DNA of 64,000 nt from NCBI GenBank assembly GCA_963281255.1, contig OY725495.1, forward strand, positions 2,790,001-2,854,000, read 5' to 3'. The notes beneath the pieces are model-generated. The model was not told the DNA's origin, ran no database searches, and saw only the letters and a list, made by a program, of their open reading frames with translations. This DNA is from Aphrocallistes beatrix (Eukaryota; Porifera; Hexactinellida; Sceptrulophora; Aphrocallistidae). How positions within the stretch are numbered: position 1 is the stretch's first letter; each line of letters opens with the position of its first letter. The position numbers and the translations under genes are program-made. Shown here piece after piece: positions 46,325-56,308 of this stretch.

Positions 46325-47478
46325 TGGACCATGGGTCACTTACAGTGACCCATGACCCATCTGACCCATTGCATGCGTGACCCATGACCCAGTGACCCAT
46401 GACCCAGTGACCCAGTGACCCAGTGACCCAGACTAGTTTAACACAACGCATACATACAAGTAAATTATGTTAATCAATTAATTTATTCTTATAACCTTCT
46501 AAAACTACAGAGATGACCCATCGATTTATGTGTCCCATGTGACCCATGACCCTGTAATAGGGTTGCCAGATTTTCAAAAGGCCAAACCCGGACATAATTT
46601 ATTCTCTAAAAAAATGCTTATTGTAATGTTATCTAATTTTAAATTTGTATCAATAACTTATCGTCAAAAATATACAGAATACATAAATAATCAAGAGAAA
46701 TTATAAATTATATTTCGTCTATTAGTTATTGCGGGTAAACTAAAATCTCAGAGAATAAAATTTGAAATAACAATTTGAATGTAGGCAATTCACTGTAAAC
46801 CAGAGCTGCAAAGACACATAAAATGACCCTTGGTCCACGTGACTACATATCTACATATCATAATTCATCGTTGAAACCATTGAACACAGAAACAAAAAGA
46901 AGATTCCAAGTATACTCATTACGAAACATGTTAGGCAGTTAGGGTCAGTACTCAGTAGTATACGTACACTATGGTAGCATTACAAATCAGTAATAATCCA
47001 AATTTCACAAACTTGCACTCTTTCTTCAAATATTAGAGAGTGACACGTTTGCAGCAGAGCAATAGCTAACTAAATAACTTAGATACGGATAGAATATATT
47101 GACAGTCCTGAGTAGTGAGAGTCGAACAGGACTCAAAATTCTCCAAACCCGGACAAATTCATCCCATTCCCGGACTCCGGACAAATGGCTCGAAACCCGG
47201 ACGTCTGGCAACCCTACCCTGTAATCCAGTGACCCAGTGACTGGGTCACTGGGTCAAGAGTTTACTATACAATATACAATAGTATATATTATATAATTAT
47301 AAATACAAATATAACTATACAATAGTATAGTCGCCAACTATTAAAATGAGCGGCTATATATTATATATATAGGTCACTGGGTCAAGAGGTCGTGACCCAT
47401 GATCCAACTGACCCAGCGATTTATGTGACCCAAGTGACCCATGACCCATGACCCAGTGACCCATGGTCTACTATGGTT
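46325..47478. mobile_element. Inverted-repeat element built from TGACCCA repeats
   Basis: The left end GTGGACCATGGGTCACTTAC and the right end AGTGACCCATGGTCTAC are inverted. Both arms are tandem TGACCCA/GTGACCCA arrays (46345-46432 and 47220-47470). A second element is nested at 46559-47215. Confidence 0.65.
46559..47215. mobile_element. MITE with AGGGTTGCCAGA ends and a 10-bp TSD ACCCTGTAAT
   Basis: The ends AGGGTTGCCAGATTTTC and CGTCTGGCAACCCT are inverted. ACCCTGTAAT is duplicated at 46549-46558 and 47216-47225. A 10-bp duplication fits MULE-like elements better than hAT, but the superfamily is not proven. Confidence 0.82.
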
Positions 47479-47564
47479 GAAGAGCGACTTTCTAGTCTTG
47501 CTCTCATTTTTTGTAATAAGGACATCCGTGTAAACATTGAAAACGTCATCTCAAAGTTTGCCCA

Positions 47565-47732
47565 TACATAGCCGGTGCCATGGATTTTAGAGTGGCCCGG
47601 TTAAAATATACAACTATTGAAAAGTGGTCCGGTTAAACCACACGAACTGGACTATTTTACATAGTAATTGTATTAAACTTGTCTAAAAGTGGTCCGGTTA
47701 AAACCGGACTGGTGGCGCCGGCCCTGCCATAG
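47565..47732. repeat. hAT-like MITE with GCCGGCGCC-type ends
   Basis: The left CATAGCCGGTGCCATGG and the right GGTGGCGCCGGCCCTG are inverted and related to the ends of 58930-59083. The target duplication is unclear. Confidence 0.6.
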
Positions 47733-48318
47733 TATTCCAAGAAGGTTAGAATTTTTGTTTTAGTCGTGTTCTTTTTATATTTCTAGTTGTATTTCAGTGC
47801 TTTCTTCACTACTAAAATGAGTATTGAAATCCGGTTTAACGCTTGTGATGAATTGGCGCGAAGCACAATGTGGTAATCAGGTTACAGGAAGGAAATTCAA
47901 ATCCCGTATGAGATTTGATAAGAATTGCTGTACATTGATATTTGACCACCTAAAGTTAAAAAATTTTTCTGGGGGGTTCCGCCCAGACCCCCCATTACCA
48001 TCGCTCGCTTTTGCCCCCCCCCCCCCCTGAGTCTAAACCCTGTATCCGCCCCTTGAATTAGGACTAATGTCTACATGTGGAGTTGGACTAATGACGAGTC
48101 CCATATCTTCCACCGCATCCCTAGTTCAAAATCCGCAAGTTACTGCTTGGCCTAATGGCCTTATATGTAGTAGGAGGCCATGGCTTAATATCATTTAACC
48201 CTACTTGGGCTTGGGGTACAAAGTATAAATAGAAAAATCCCACTTTCATTTTCACTTTCAATAACTTTCACTTTCACTTCAACATTCCGAGTCCAAGTAG
48301 GGTTAATTAAATATGGTA
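47733..48318. other. Mixed stretch without a clear gene
   Basis: It contains a possible coding scrap at 47818 (MSIEIRFNACDELARSTMW), a C-rich run at 48013-48028 within what looks like a hAT MITE remnant, and an inverted pair CCCTACTTGGGCTTGG / CCAAGTAGGG around 48210-48305. Nothing can be assigned firmly. Confidence 0.35.
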
Positions 48319-49606
48319 CGAGGGGAGTTCAATATATTCTTAGTTTACCAAACTTTTCTTTATCATCATGTAGAGAAATTTTGCAAGCTTGTTTATTGAC
48401 ATACCTAATCCCATTTTTAAACAACAAACCTCTTGGATCTATCCATTTATGATCATACAAGTATATTTATATATAGCCTCTAAATTTATCCAGAAATGAA
48501 CCGAATTGAATACAGAGCCGTCATAAAGTTTTGACTTTAGAAGGGAATGCACCGATGGACATCCACCAAAGGCTAGTTATCGTTTATGGTGATTCAGCTC
48601 CTTCGTACTCGACGGTAAAAATTGGTCAGGGGAAACAAGACGTGGTAGGGTACAACTCCAAGATGAACTGAGATCAGGGAGGTCTGTTGAAGTCACTACC
48701 AAGAAAAATGTGGACAAGTTGAGGAAAATGCTCGAAGAAGATCGCCGAAGTACAGTGCGATAAATAGCTGATGAAGTATCGTGGTTGATTGGAACCGTAG
48801 TCAGCATTTTACATGGCCATCTACTCTTGAATAAAATTTGTGCCAGATGGGTCCCCAAATGTTTAACTAAAGAAACGAAGCAAGTGAGGGTAGACATCAG
48901 CAAGTCTCTCTTATCAAGATATCATCAGGGCCCCTCAATATTATACCGAAAAAATGTTACAGCAGATGAAACATGGCTTCATCACTATGATCCAGAATCC
49001 AAACAGGAATCTATGGAGTGGCACCATGCTGATTCTCCACCTCCCCGTAAGTTTCGGAGAGCGAGGTCCGCGAAGAAGATTATGGCTGTAATCTTCTGGG
49101 ATAGTGAAGGCATTCTTCTTATTGATTGTGTACCCCGTGGTCAAACGGTTACCGGTACGTACTATTCATCCATGTTGCCCAAACTCCGGCAGAATATAAA
49201 GGATAAGAGGCGTGGCATGCTCAGAGCTGGAGTGATCCTTCACCATGATAATGCTGCAGTTCACACCTGTAAGCTTACAACTGCTGAAATTCGTCAATGT
49301 GGATTTGAAACCCTTCCTCACCCACCGTATTCTCCTGATCTGGCGCCAACTGACTTTCACCTGTTTCCTCGACTAAAATAAAACCTACGTGGTGAGAAAT
49401 TTGACAGTGATGAAGAAGTTATCGATGCCGTAAATAGGTTTTTGACACTCAACCAAAGACTCTTCCACAGTGGATATGAAAACTGGGTAAAACGTTGGGA
49501 AAAGTGCATTGATCTCCTAGGCGATTATGTTGAAAAACAAAGTGCAACTACTTGATGTAATTATAGTTTTTGGGGGTGAGGCTAATTACTTATTGAGCTC
49601 CCCTCG
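48319..49606 (+). mobile_element. Nearly complete mariner element
   Basis: The ends CGAGGGGAGTTCAATA and TATTGAGCTCCCCTCG are inverted with one mismatch, flanked by TA (48317-48318 and 49607-49608). The length of 1,288 bp is typical of mariner. It carries a transposase reading frame with few lesions, so it is the youngest-looking autonomous element here. Confidence 0.92.
48496..49555 (+). pseudogene. mariner transposase (DD34D), few lesions
   Basis: The frame starts MNRIEYRAVIKF at 48496. The N-terminal third is frameshifted (PSYSTVKNW, RRGRVQLQDELRSGRSVEV) with a stop near 48761. A 198-residue open frame then holds the catalytic core: first Asp in VTADETWLHHYDPESKQE, second in VILHHDNAAVH, third in PPYSPDLAPTDFHLFPRLK. 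I count 34 residues between the second and third Asp. One stop (TAA at 49379-49381, probably from AAA) separates the last part, LRGEKFDSDEEVIDAVNRFL and WVKRWEKCIDLLGDYVEKQ, which ends at 49553. Mariner transposases act alone, cutting at the terminal repeats and inserting at TA. Confidence 0.9.
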
Positions 49607-49608
49607 TA

Positions 49609-51008
49609 TTTAACATAGAATCTGAAAGGTCAGGTCAAGGTACCTAACTCCCGTGATGGTCCTGTCCAATTCAGCCCTTTTGATAAGCTAATAGTAATTT
49701 ATAGTCATTGTCCCTTCAATTGTCTGAAAGTATTCTGGATTTACTAGGATAGTAACAGGACATTGTATTAACACTCAAATTTCCAAATTTTCTCTGGTGG
49801 CAAGCCCCCCAATGGGGCCATAAGCCCACGACTCTTTTGTGTGTGCCCTCCCGATGGCCTCTCCACCTTTTGAGACCGTATATGCATTAGCAGTGCAAAT
49901 TATTTCAGTTAAAAGGAAGCCCCGTTTATAGGAAATTAATGTCTCGAGGACTTAGTTATAACGATAGTTCACTGTAGAACAGGGTTCTGCAAACATTCTT
50001 GATTCTCAAGAGCTTAAATATACTTTTTAAGGTGTAAATTAATTGAATAAAATAATTATTACTTGGTACCTCCAGTATTAGACCAAGAATATTTGTAAAC
50101 ATGATACAATTCTCTTGGCAGTAGGAAGCGGTGCGGCTGTTACTTTTTTATTATAAAATGTATTAGCTCTATGGGCGATAAGGTGGCTGAGCCTTACGAG
50201 TTTTGATTAACATAATGGCAATGGCCTCTTTCTATAAGCTTTCGACGGTAATGCAAGATCTAGATCAAAATACAAAGACTCTACTTCCCATGCAGGATCG
50301 AATTTTCTTATCTCATCTTGCAATTATCTTTTTTTTTGGCAATCATTCTTCATATAATAAATCAATAGGTATTTAGCAGTAGACATATAATGAGATCTTA
50401 CATTTCCTTGTAAATTTTATATTATGCGAGAATAAGATAATTCAAAAATTTATTGTGCATCAATTTACTAGTTTGTTTATTGTAATTATTTAATAGGGAT
50501 GCATACGACAGACTGCATAAATTGTCCATCAGGCCACATGTAATACAAAGTTATAATAGGTTATACACTACAGGTGAACTAAAAAACCCAGTTTGCGGAG
50601 CCTAGCTGTAGAAGTTTATACACACAAGCGTGCTTCGCGCACTTAAGTAGCACGACTAGCGAAATTCGTGTCCACAGAGTTAGGCTGTGAGCGCTTAATA
50701 TCGATTACTATACTAATCCAAGTATACAGAGTTTAGATTCATAATAAATGTAAGGTGACAATAACGTCATCACCCATGTTGAGTAGGCATTTTCCCAAAT
50801 ATAATAATAATAATAATAATAGTTATTTTGTATTTGTGTGCTTATTTTAGTGATTGTGGCCAGGGGCGCTTTTCGAAATCTATGGACACTCTAGGGGAGG
50901 CTCAGCCCTAAATTTTGCATTGCGTCTATGGGCCATCTTCGAATCCAGGGAGGGCTCGAGCCCCCCCGGGTTCGGCGCCTATGATTGTGGCATCTAGATA
51001 CGTATATA
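49609..51008. other. Stretch with repeat scraps only
   Basis: A possible Tigger scrap ends near 49978 (ACGATAGTTCACTGTA). A decayed Helitron 3' end lies at 50628-50700 (CAAGCGTGCTTCGCGC) with a changed CRE (AACGTCATC) downstream. (AAT)n runs at 50804-50822. A GC-rich MITE lies at 50863-50985 (see 7035-7166). No gene is visible. Confidence 0.45.
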
Positions 51009-51191
51009 CAGTAGAACTCAGTTAAGAAGTACTTCGGCTTAGTACTTACTCATTTCTCTGAACCAAAATTCATTTAATATATAGATTTCCTATGTATGTA
51101 ATATCAACTTGGTTAGTAGATACTTACGGAATACGGATAATACGTACTATATTACGCTTCCCGGAGGGTACGTCTTATCCAAGTTCTACCG
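51009..51191. mobile_element. Tigger-like MITE, CAGTAGAACTCAGTTAAGAAG ends
   Basis: The ends CAGTAGAACTCAGTTAAG and CTTATCCAAGTTCTACCG are inverted and TA-flanked. A second related piece follows at 51205-51380 (GGCTTAGCTTAATCGGGACA). Confidence 0.75.
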
Positions 51192-51419
51192 TATATACAT
51201 ACAGTATTGTGGCTTAGCTTAATCGGGACACTTCCGGACATGATATTTTGTCACGATTAAGCAGATTTCTCACTTATTAACCGATTAAATTTAGCATTAG
51301 CTTCTATGTATGAATTCCGTTCTTGGAGACTAGTCCCAATTAACCGGTGTCCCGATTTTCGTGACTTGAACTTGCTCGAGCCAGTGACTGGCAGTTTTTT
51401 CATATACATATACTGTATA

Positions 51420-51902
51420 CACTACCCGGATAAAAGTATTCTACCACCACGAGAAACTCCATACAAATAATTTAATTAATTAAATAATTAAAGCGGCTCT
51501 ATTCATAAAGGAATAGGTTCTCAAACAGTAACAAATATTCTACAAGTATTTTTGATTTTAGATTCGTAAACTACACATCTGAATTACTATTTTTTAAGAC
51601 TTTCAATACAAATACTTATTCTCATGTAGAAAATTATCAGCCTCTGCCACTTTGTGTCACTAATATCATATATAATGGTCGTGACTCGGGACAAGTTGCA
51701 TCAAGTAAGGTAGCTATTTATAATTTTGGGAGTTAGTAATTGAGTTGAGGATCTCAATTATAAGTAATTCGAATGTGGAATTAGAAATCAAAAATAGAGT
51801 ATTTCTTACAGTTTGAGTACATATTCCTTTAAGAATAGATCCACTTTAATACTATTTGTATGGAGGTGTCTGTGGTGGTCGAATACTTTTGTCCGGGTAC
51901 CG
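51420..51902. mobile_element. TA-flanked MITE, CACTACCCGGATAAAAGTATT ends
   Basis: The ends CACTACCCGGATAAAAGTA and TACTTTTGTCCGGGTACCG are inverted, with TA outside. Inner arms pair (CTACCACCACG and TGTGGTGGTCG). It is related in design to 11278-11753. Confidence 0.78.
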
Positions 51903-52024
51903 TATGGTGTTTGAACCATTAGATCCGCGCTCTTCAAATAGTTTACCATGACGAATATTAACCATAAAGCAATTTGGAGATGATTTAGTGGTAGCACAAG
52001 GTAGGCTCCCCCTCGTGTAGATTT

Positions 52025-52200
52025 ACGTCTGCTTGGGTGGTGCAGTAGTTAGGGCGTTTGAACACCAAGTAGGTCACGGGTTCTAACCTCGCCCTAGTCA
52101 TTTGCATTTGCTCTCAATTACTTTGCTTCGGTAATGTAATCTGAGCCTACACTCTTGCAGAACCTTAGTGAGCTGAAGCACTAAATAAAGGTAAAGTTAG
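52025..52200 (+). mobile_element. tRNA-derived SINE
   Basis: The head resembles a tRNA gene: GGTGGTGCAGTAGTTAGGGC as a degenerate box A and GGGTTCTAACC as box B, with pairing sequence either side (CTTGGGTGG ... CGCCCTAGTC). A non-tRNA body follows and ends CACTAAATAAAGGTAAAG. It would be transcribed by RNA polymerase III and copied by a LINE; none is visible here. No target duplication was confirmed. Confidence 0.65.
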
Positions 52201-52337
52201 GTGCTATCTTTCTTGCCTACTGATAGCCGAGTTTTTCGCTGTAAACATGCTTTCATATACACACATGTTGCACACACCTCACCCAGATTGTGAACCCCCT
52301 AAGAACATATTAGTATGGATTCGGAGGGTATATAAAT

Positions 52338-52848
52338 GGGGACGCAACATTTGTCAGAATTTCTAAGTTGTCATTTGTCCGAATTACGTTAACTGTCATT
52401 TGTCCGAATCGATTTTTGGGATATTGTCATTTGTCCGAAAAGTGATTTTTGATAAACAAGATCTATGTTTGTACAATACAAAACTATAGATCTACACAAG
52501 TTAATGATTTCCGTGAATCAATTAATTGAGATATCCATATATCTCTATTAGTATAAAAAGCACACACAGGATAAACTTTAAAAATTAATTGTGATATTTA
52601 CAGGATATTATGGAATTCAATTCTGACGAGCATAAACGTTGCATAGGAAAGGTTTTGACGTTTATTGACGGCCACAAATATGTTCAATCAAAAATTACGG
52701 AGAAATATACCTACTTAATTACAGTGCGCAATTTGTAGGAGTGGTTGTAAAGGAACTATTAAAATAGATATTGTTAGAAATTAGATAATCCCCATGAAGG
52801 ATCAATGACAATCTTCCAAATTACGATTCGGACAAATGCATGCGCTTC
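52338..52848 (+). mobile_element. MULE-type MITE with 8-bp TSD ATATAAAT and a FLYWCH scrap
   Basis: The left end GGGGACGCAACATTTGTCAG and the right end GGACAAATGCATGCGCTTC are inverted, with ATATAAAT at 52330-52337 and 52849-52856. The interior keeps the start of a FLYWCH-MULE protein (52611: MEFNSDEHKRC, VLTFIDGHKYVQSK). It is therefore a deletion derivative of an autonomous element. Confidence 0.83.
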
Positions 52849-52900
52849 ATATAAATTTTTAAACTTTACTTTACTTTATATTTACTTTACTCTCTATATA

Positions 52901-53279
52901 TCCTTCCTATTAAAACTCGATTAATGTTTGTTTGTTTGTTTGTTTGTGTATATACGTATATATGTACAAGCGCGCTTCGCTTGCTTGCGCTGCGGGGCTG
53001 ACGGACACTTCGTGTCCGCCGGAGGCGCCCTGTGGGCGCCTGTGGTCACATTAATTAATTATAGGGGACATTCGCTTGCTTGCGCTGCGCGGCCGGCGGA
53101 CACTTTGTGGGCGCCTGGGGTCACATTGATTAATTATAAGGGAGATAACATCTCTAAATACGTCTGTCCTTCTATTATAATCGATATCGCACGAAAAATC
53201 ACCGAATTTGTCAATTTAAAAAAATTTTTCATCACAGAGTGATGAGTCATCATTTTTTGGCGATAGTTACAAGGGCTGT
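52901..53279 (-). mobile_element. Family A Helitron 3' parts beside an inverted 5' end
   Basis: A plus-oriented 5' end TCCTTCCTATTAAAACTCG (52901), (GTTT)n and (TA)n run into A|CAAGCGCGCTTCGC (52967), a minus-strand 3' end. A second partial 3' end follows at about 53070 (TTCGCTTGCTTGCGCTGC), then the body to the TA at 53279 where a mariner inserted. Confidence 0.65.
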
Positions 53280-53880
53280 CCCAAAAGTTCCTTACCGATT
53301 TGATATAAAACTAATACAAATAAACATATTATACAAATTCGTCGTCAAAACGTTCAATATATTCCCCCTTCAACTTTCTGCACCGATCCCATCTCTCTGG
53401 CAATTTATCTATGCCTGTGGCGAAGAAATCTGGGGGGTACCTCTGACCCAGTGATTTACCGCCCGCTCCAAGTCTTTAAATTCGCTAAATCTTTTGCCAC
53501 GCAGCGGTTTTTTCATTTCTCCGAATAGCCAATAATCGCTCGGTGCTAGGTCTGGGCCAGGGTTTCATCCAGCTTTCTGAAGTCATACGCCTAAATGGGC
53601 GCCACCATTTTTCTACGCGCCTAGACTCTATGTTTTATGTTTTATGCCACGCGCCTAAATCATACTCCTAATTATGACTCATGAGATCAAATACGCGCCT
53701 CTAGGCGCGCCCAGTACGCCTGGATGAAAGCCTGGTCTGGGCTATAAGGTGGGTGTGGAAGGCATTCAAAGCCTAAGCGCCGAATAGCATCATTTGTTTT
53801 ACTACTGACATGGGGCCTCGCGTTATCATGTTGCAGCAGAATGCCACGGGTGAGTTTTCCACGCCTCTCTCGCTTTATCA
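53280..53880 (-). pseudogene. C-terminal fragment of a mariner transposase
   Basis: Read on the minus strand from 53880, KRERRGKLTRGILLQHDNARPH carries the second catalytic Asp and PHPPYSPD the start of the third motif. A hAT MITE (53558-53734) cuts it there. Below the insertion DYWLFGEMK-type sequence and a degenerate C terminus (ERWDRCRKLKGEYIERFDDE) continue to the terminus CAAGGGCTGTCCCAAAAGTT at 53280 after TA. The N-terminal half is missing. Confidence 0.82.
53558..53734. mobile_element. hAT MITE with 8-bp TSD GTCTGGGC inside the mariner fragment
   Basis: The ends CAGGGTTTCATCCAG and CTGGATGAAAGCCTG-type sequence (CGCCTGGATGAAAGCCTG) are inverted. GTCTGGGC is at 53550-53557 and 53735-53742. 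It carries repeated ACGCGCCTA motifs. Confidence 0.88.
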
Positions 53881-53884
53881 CTTA

Positions 53885-54258
53885 ATTATGACGTCATTGT
53901 CACCTTTTTTTATAATTAGAAATTTTAGTTTTTCAACCATAACTCAGCCGTTTTAAGTGATAGAAGGCTGAATTTAATAGAATGTGTATACATTAATATA
54001 TCTCACATATGATACAACTATCATCAAAAAATGATGACTCATCACTCTGTTATGACGTCATCATTACTCATCAAAATTTTAAAAATTGATAAATTTGGTG
54101 ATTTTTCGTGCGATATCGATTATAACAGTAGGACAGATGTATTAAGAGATGTTATTTCCCTTATAATTAATCGATGTGACCCCAGGCGCCCAAAGGGCGC
54201 CTCCGGCGGATACAAAGTGTCCACCAGTCGCGCAGCACAAGCAAGCGAAGCGCGCTTG
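53885..54258 (+). mobile_element. Family A Helitron 3' two-thirds
   Basis: It begins within the body (ATTATGACGTCATTGTCACC), carries a second TGACGTCA, a decayed hairpin (GGCGGATACAAAGTGTCCACC-like) and ends AAGCGCGCTTG at 54258 followed by T. Confidence 0.75.
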
Positions 54259-55261
54259 TTTAATATAAGCTTCTAGATTGATTTCTAGTGTCTATAATTC
54301 GAAATTCACGTTAGATTTCAGTAAACCTGGTGGCTTTAATTGATTGGCGTCCATGGACTCATTTTATTATTACTTTTGATGCAAAGCAATAGTGGTCAAT
54401 ACTTTTGGCCAGGCAGTGCATATCTGTATTCTGTACTCTAGTTTAGGAGCTGTTAAAAGAAGGATCTCTAAAAATAATAGATTAACTGCAGGAAAAAATC
54501 AGTATTATCAAACATACACCATAACACAGTATGATATAGTTATAGTGTTGAGAAAATACTATTATCGCAGGGGCGTAAACTCGGGATGAGGATTGAGCTA
54601 GAAATCAGGATTGGTAAGGCCATTTTGGACAAATCGTATTATGGTTAATATAAAATAATAGCCTTCGACAAATTATTGGTAGGGTCATGACTCATGGTCC
54701 CTACCGGAACCTACGCTTATGTCTCATGTTGCCAGATTCCATTCTTAAGGGTTCCAAACCCCTATTGAGTATAATAGTATGCCAACATCATTGAGAATAT
54801 TCGAATTACAATCTCTAAAGACCATTACTATAACCAAGATTTTTTGAGTATAAAATTATACCTAACGAAGTTTGTCACAGAACTTAAGAGCTACCCTGTA
54901 TTTACTATTTTGGATTCACAGGTCAACAATATTAATCAAATTATTGGGCTGAACTTAAATTACTAAGAATCACAATATTGGGGAAACTGTATTTGTCCGA
55001 AGTATGTCGTATGCAGTGGTAACCAAAATGCTTTTCCATAGCACCGCAGGAATGTAATAACATTCAAACGAAAAATTCCAAATTTTTCAAATCAACCGGT
55101 CCCAAGCTTGGATTTATTCGAAAATCATCTATCTAAAAGGCTCTTAAGTGTGCTTAAAGCAGGCCAGAAAATAGCCACATTCGATTCCATATACAGCTTG
55201 TTGCGCATTGATATCATGGCTAATCAAAAAGTTTTCAACGGATATGAGTATGTATTTAGAT
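54259..55261. other. Repeat scraps, no gene
   Basis: Right half of the 24056 element at about 54275-54380, mariner-MITE scraps (TGGTCAATACTTTTGGCCAG at 54393; ATTGAGAATATTCGAATTAC at 54791, matching the arms of 12088-12842) and a relative of the 1318 repeat at 55020-55160. No coding evidence. Confidence 0.5.
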
Positions 55262-55725
55262 CAGTGGTTCTTAACCTTATTTGCACGATTTCCCACTTCA
55301 TGGTACCCAATAATGATTTTCCCCTTGTATTTCTACGCATCCCAAAATATTGAACTAGGTATGAAAAATTTTTATTTTACCAACATACAATAGATAGTAT
55401 AATGACTACAGTACGATATACTATGCAAGAAAATTCTTTACATTTTATACTATTGGATTCAGATTATTTATTTGTCAAGTTAGTATTGTTTTCTATTCAT
55501 CAAGATTTGGAATACTGGAAGAATAGATTGTAATTAGTAATTTGGTCGTAATTCTGGGGTTGAAAATAGGGTTTCATTCCTGAACAATTGCCATAATTCT
55601 GAAATTTTACATTTACTATCATTATCACTGTACAGTCTGTACTTTTTCTGAGAAATATTTTAGCATCCTAGATCCTGCACACTTCCCCCAGAAATGCTGA
55701 AATTTCCTCCCGGTTAAGAACCCTG
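55262..55725. mobile_element. hAT MITE with imperfect 8-bp TSD
   Basis: The ends CAGTGGTTCTTAACC and GGTTAAGAACCCTG are inverted. The flanks ATTTAGAT (55254-55261) and ACTTAGAT (55726-55733) match at 7 of 8 positions. Confidence 0.83.
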
Positions 55726-55745
55726 ACTTAGATAGTACGTAGATA

Positions 55746-56077
55746 CAGTACACCCTCGCTAATCCGAACAGCTCTGTTCAAATGTTCGAAAAAATCGTTC
55801 GGATTAGTGAATTTGTTCCGATTAGTGAAATAACACTAATTCAATAGGGCATTAATTATAATAAATTTATATTGTTAGAATATTAAGGATATTATTTCGC
55901 TATTATTGCTTATTTAACGAGGTTTCTCAATCTTAATGATAAATTTAAGTTTATAAACGTTTATTCAAATCATAGAGGCGAATAAAATTATATTTTGGGT
56001 GTTCGGATTTTAAGAATGAAGTGTTCGGATTAGCGAGGGTTCGGATTAGCGAGGTTCGGACTAGCGAGGGTGCACTG
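55746..56077. mobile_element. Tigger-like MITE, CAGTACACCCTCGCTAATCCG ends
   Basis: The ends CAGTACACCCTCGCTAATCC and ACTAGCGAGGGTGCACTG are inverted and TA-flanked. The interior repeats GGATTAGCGAGG. It lies 230 bases upstream of the MATE reading frame. Confidence 0.85.
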
Positions 56078-56308
56078 TACCATGTTTATATAGGATGGTA
56101 ATACAAATAAACTTTTCAGTATGGTTAACGATTTAAGGTTCATCAAATAAAATTCAATCATCTTCGACCATATCGCTGGTGCATATTTTTCATTCTGGTG
56201 GCAGACCTCATACTAAAGTAGGCTATGATTGAACGTATTTATATTAAGGCATTCATATCAAATTAAGAAATACTGCAAGAAAAAGTAGTCTACTATCAAT
56301 TACTGTTT

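Noticed and set aside
52031-52100. A functional tRNA gene
   Set aside because: Box A is degenerate, the cloverleaf is imperfect and a non-tRNA body follows directly, as in a SINE.
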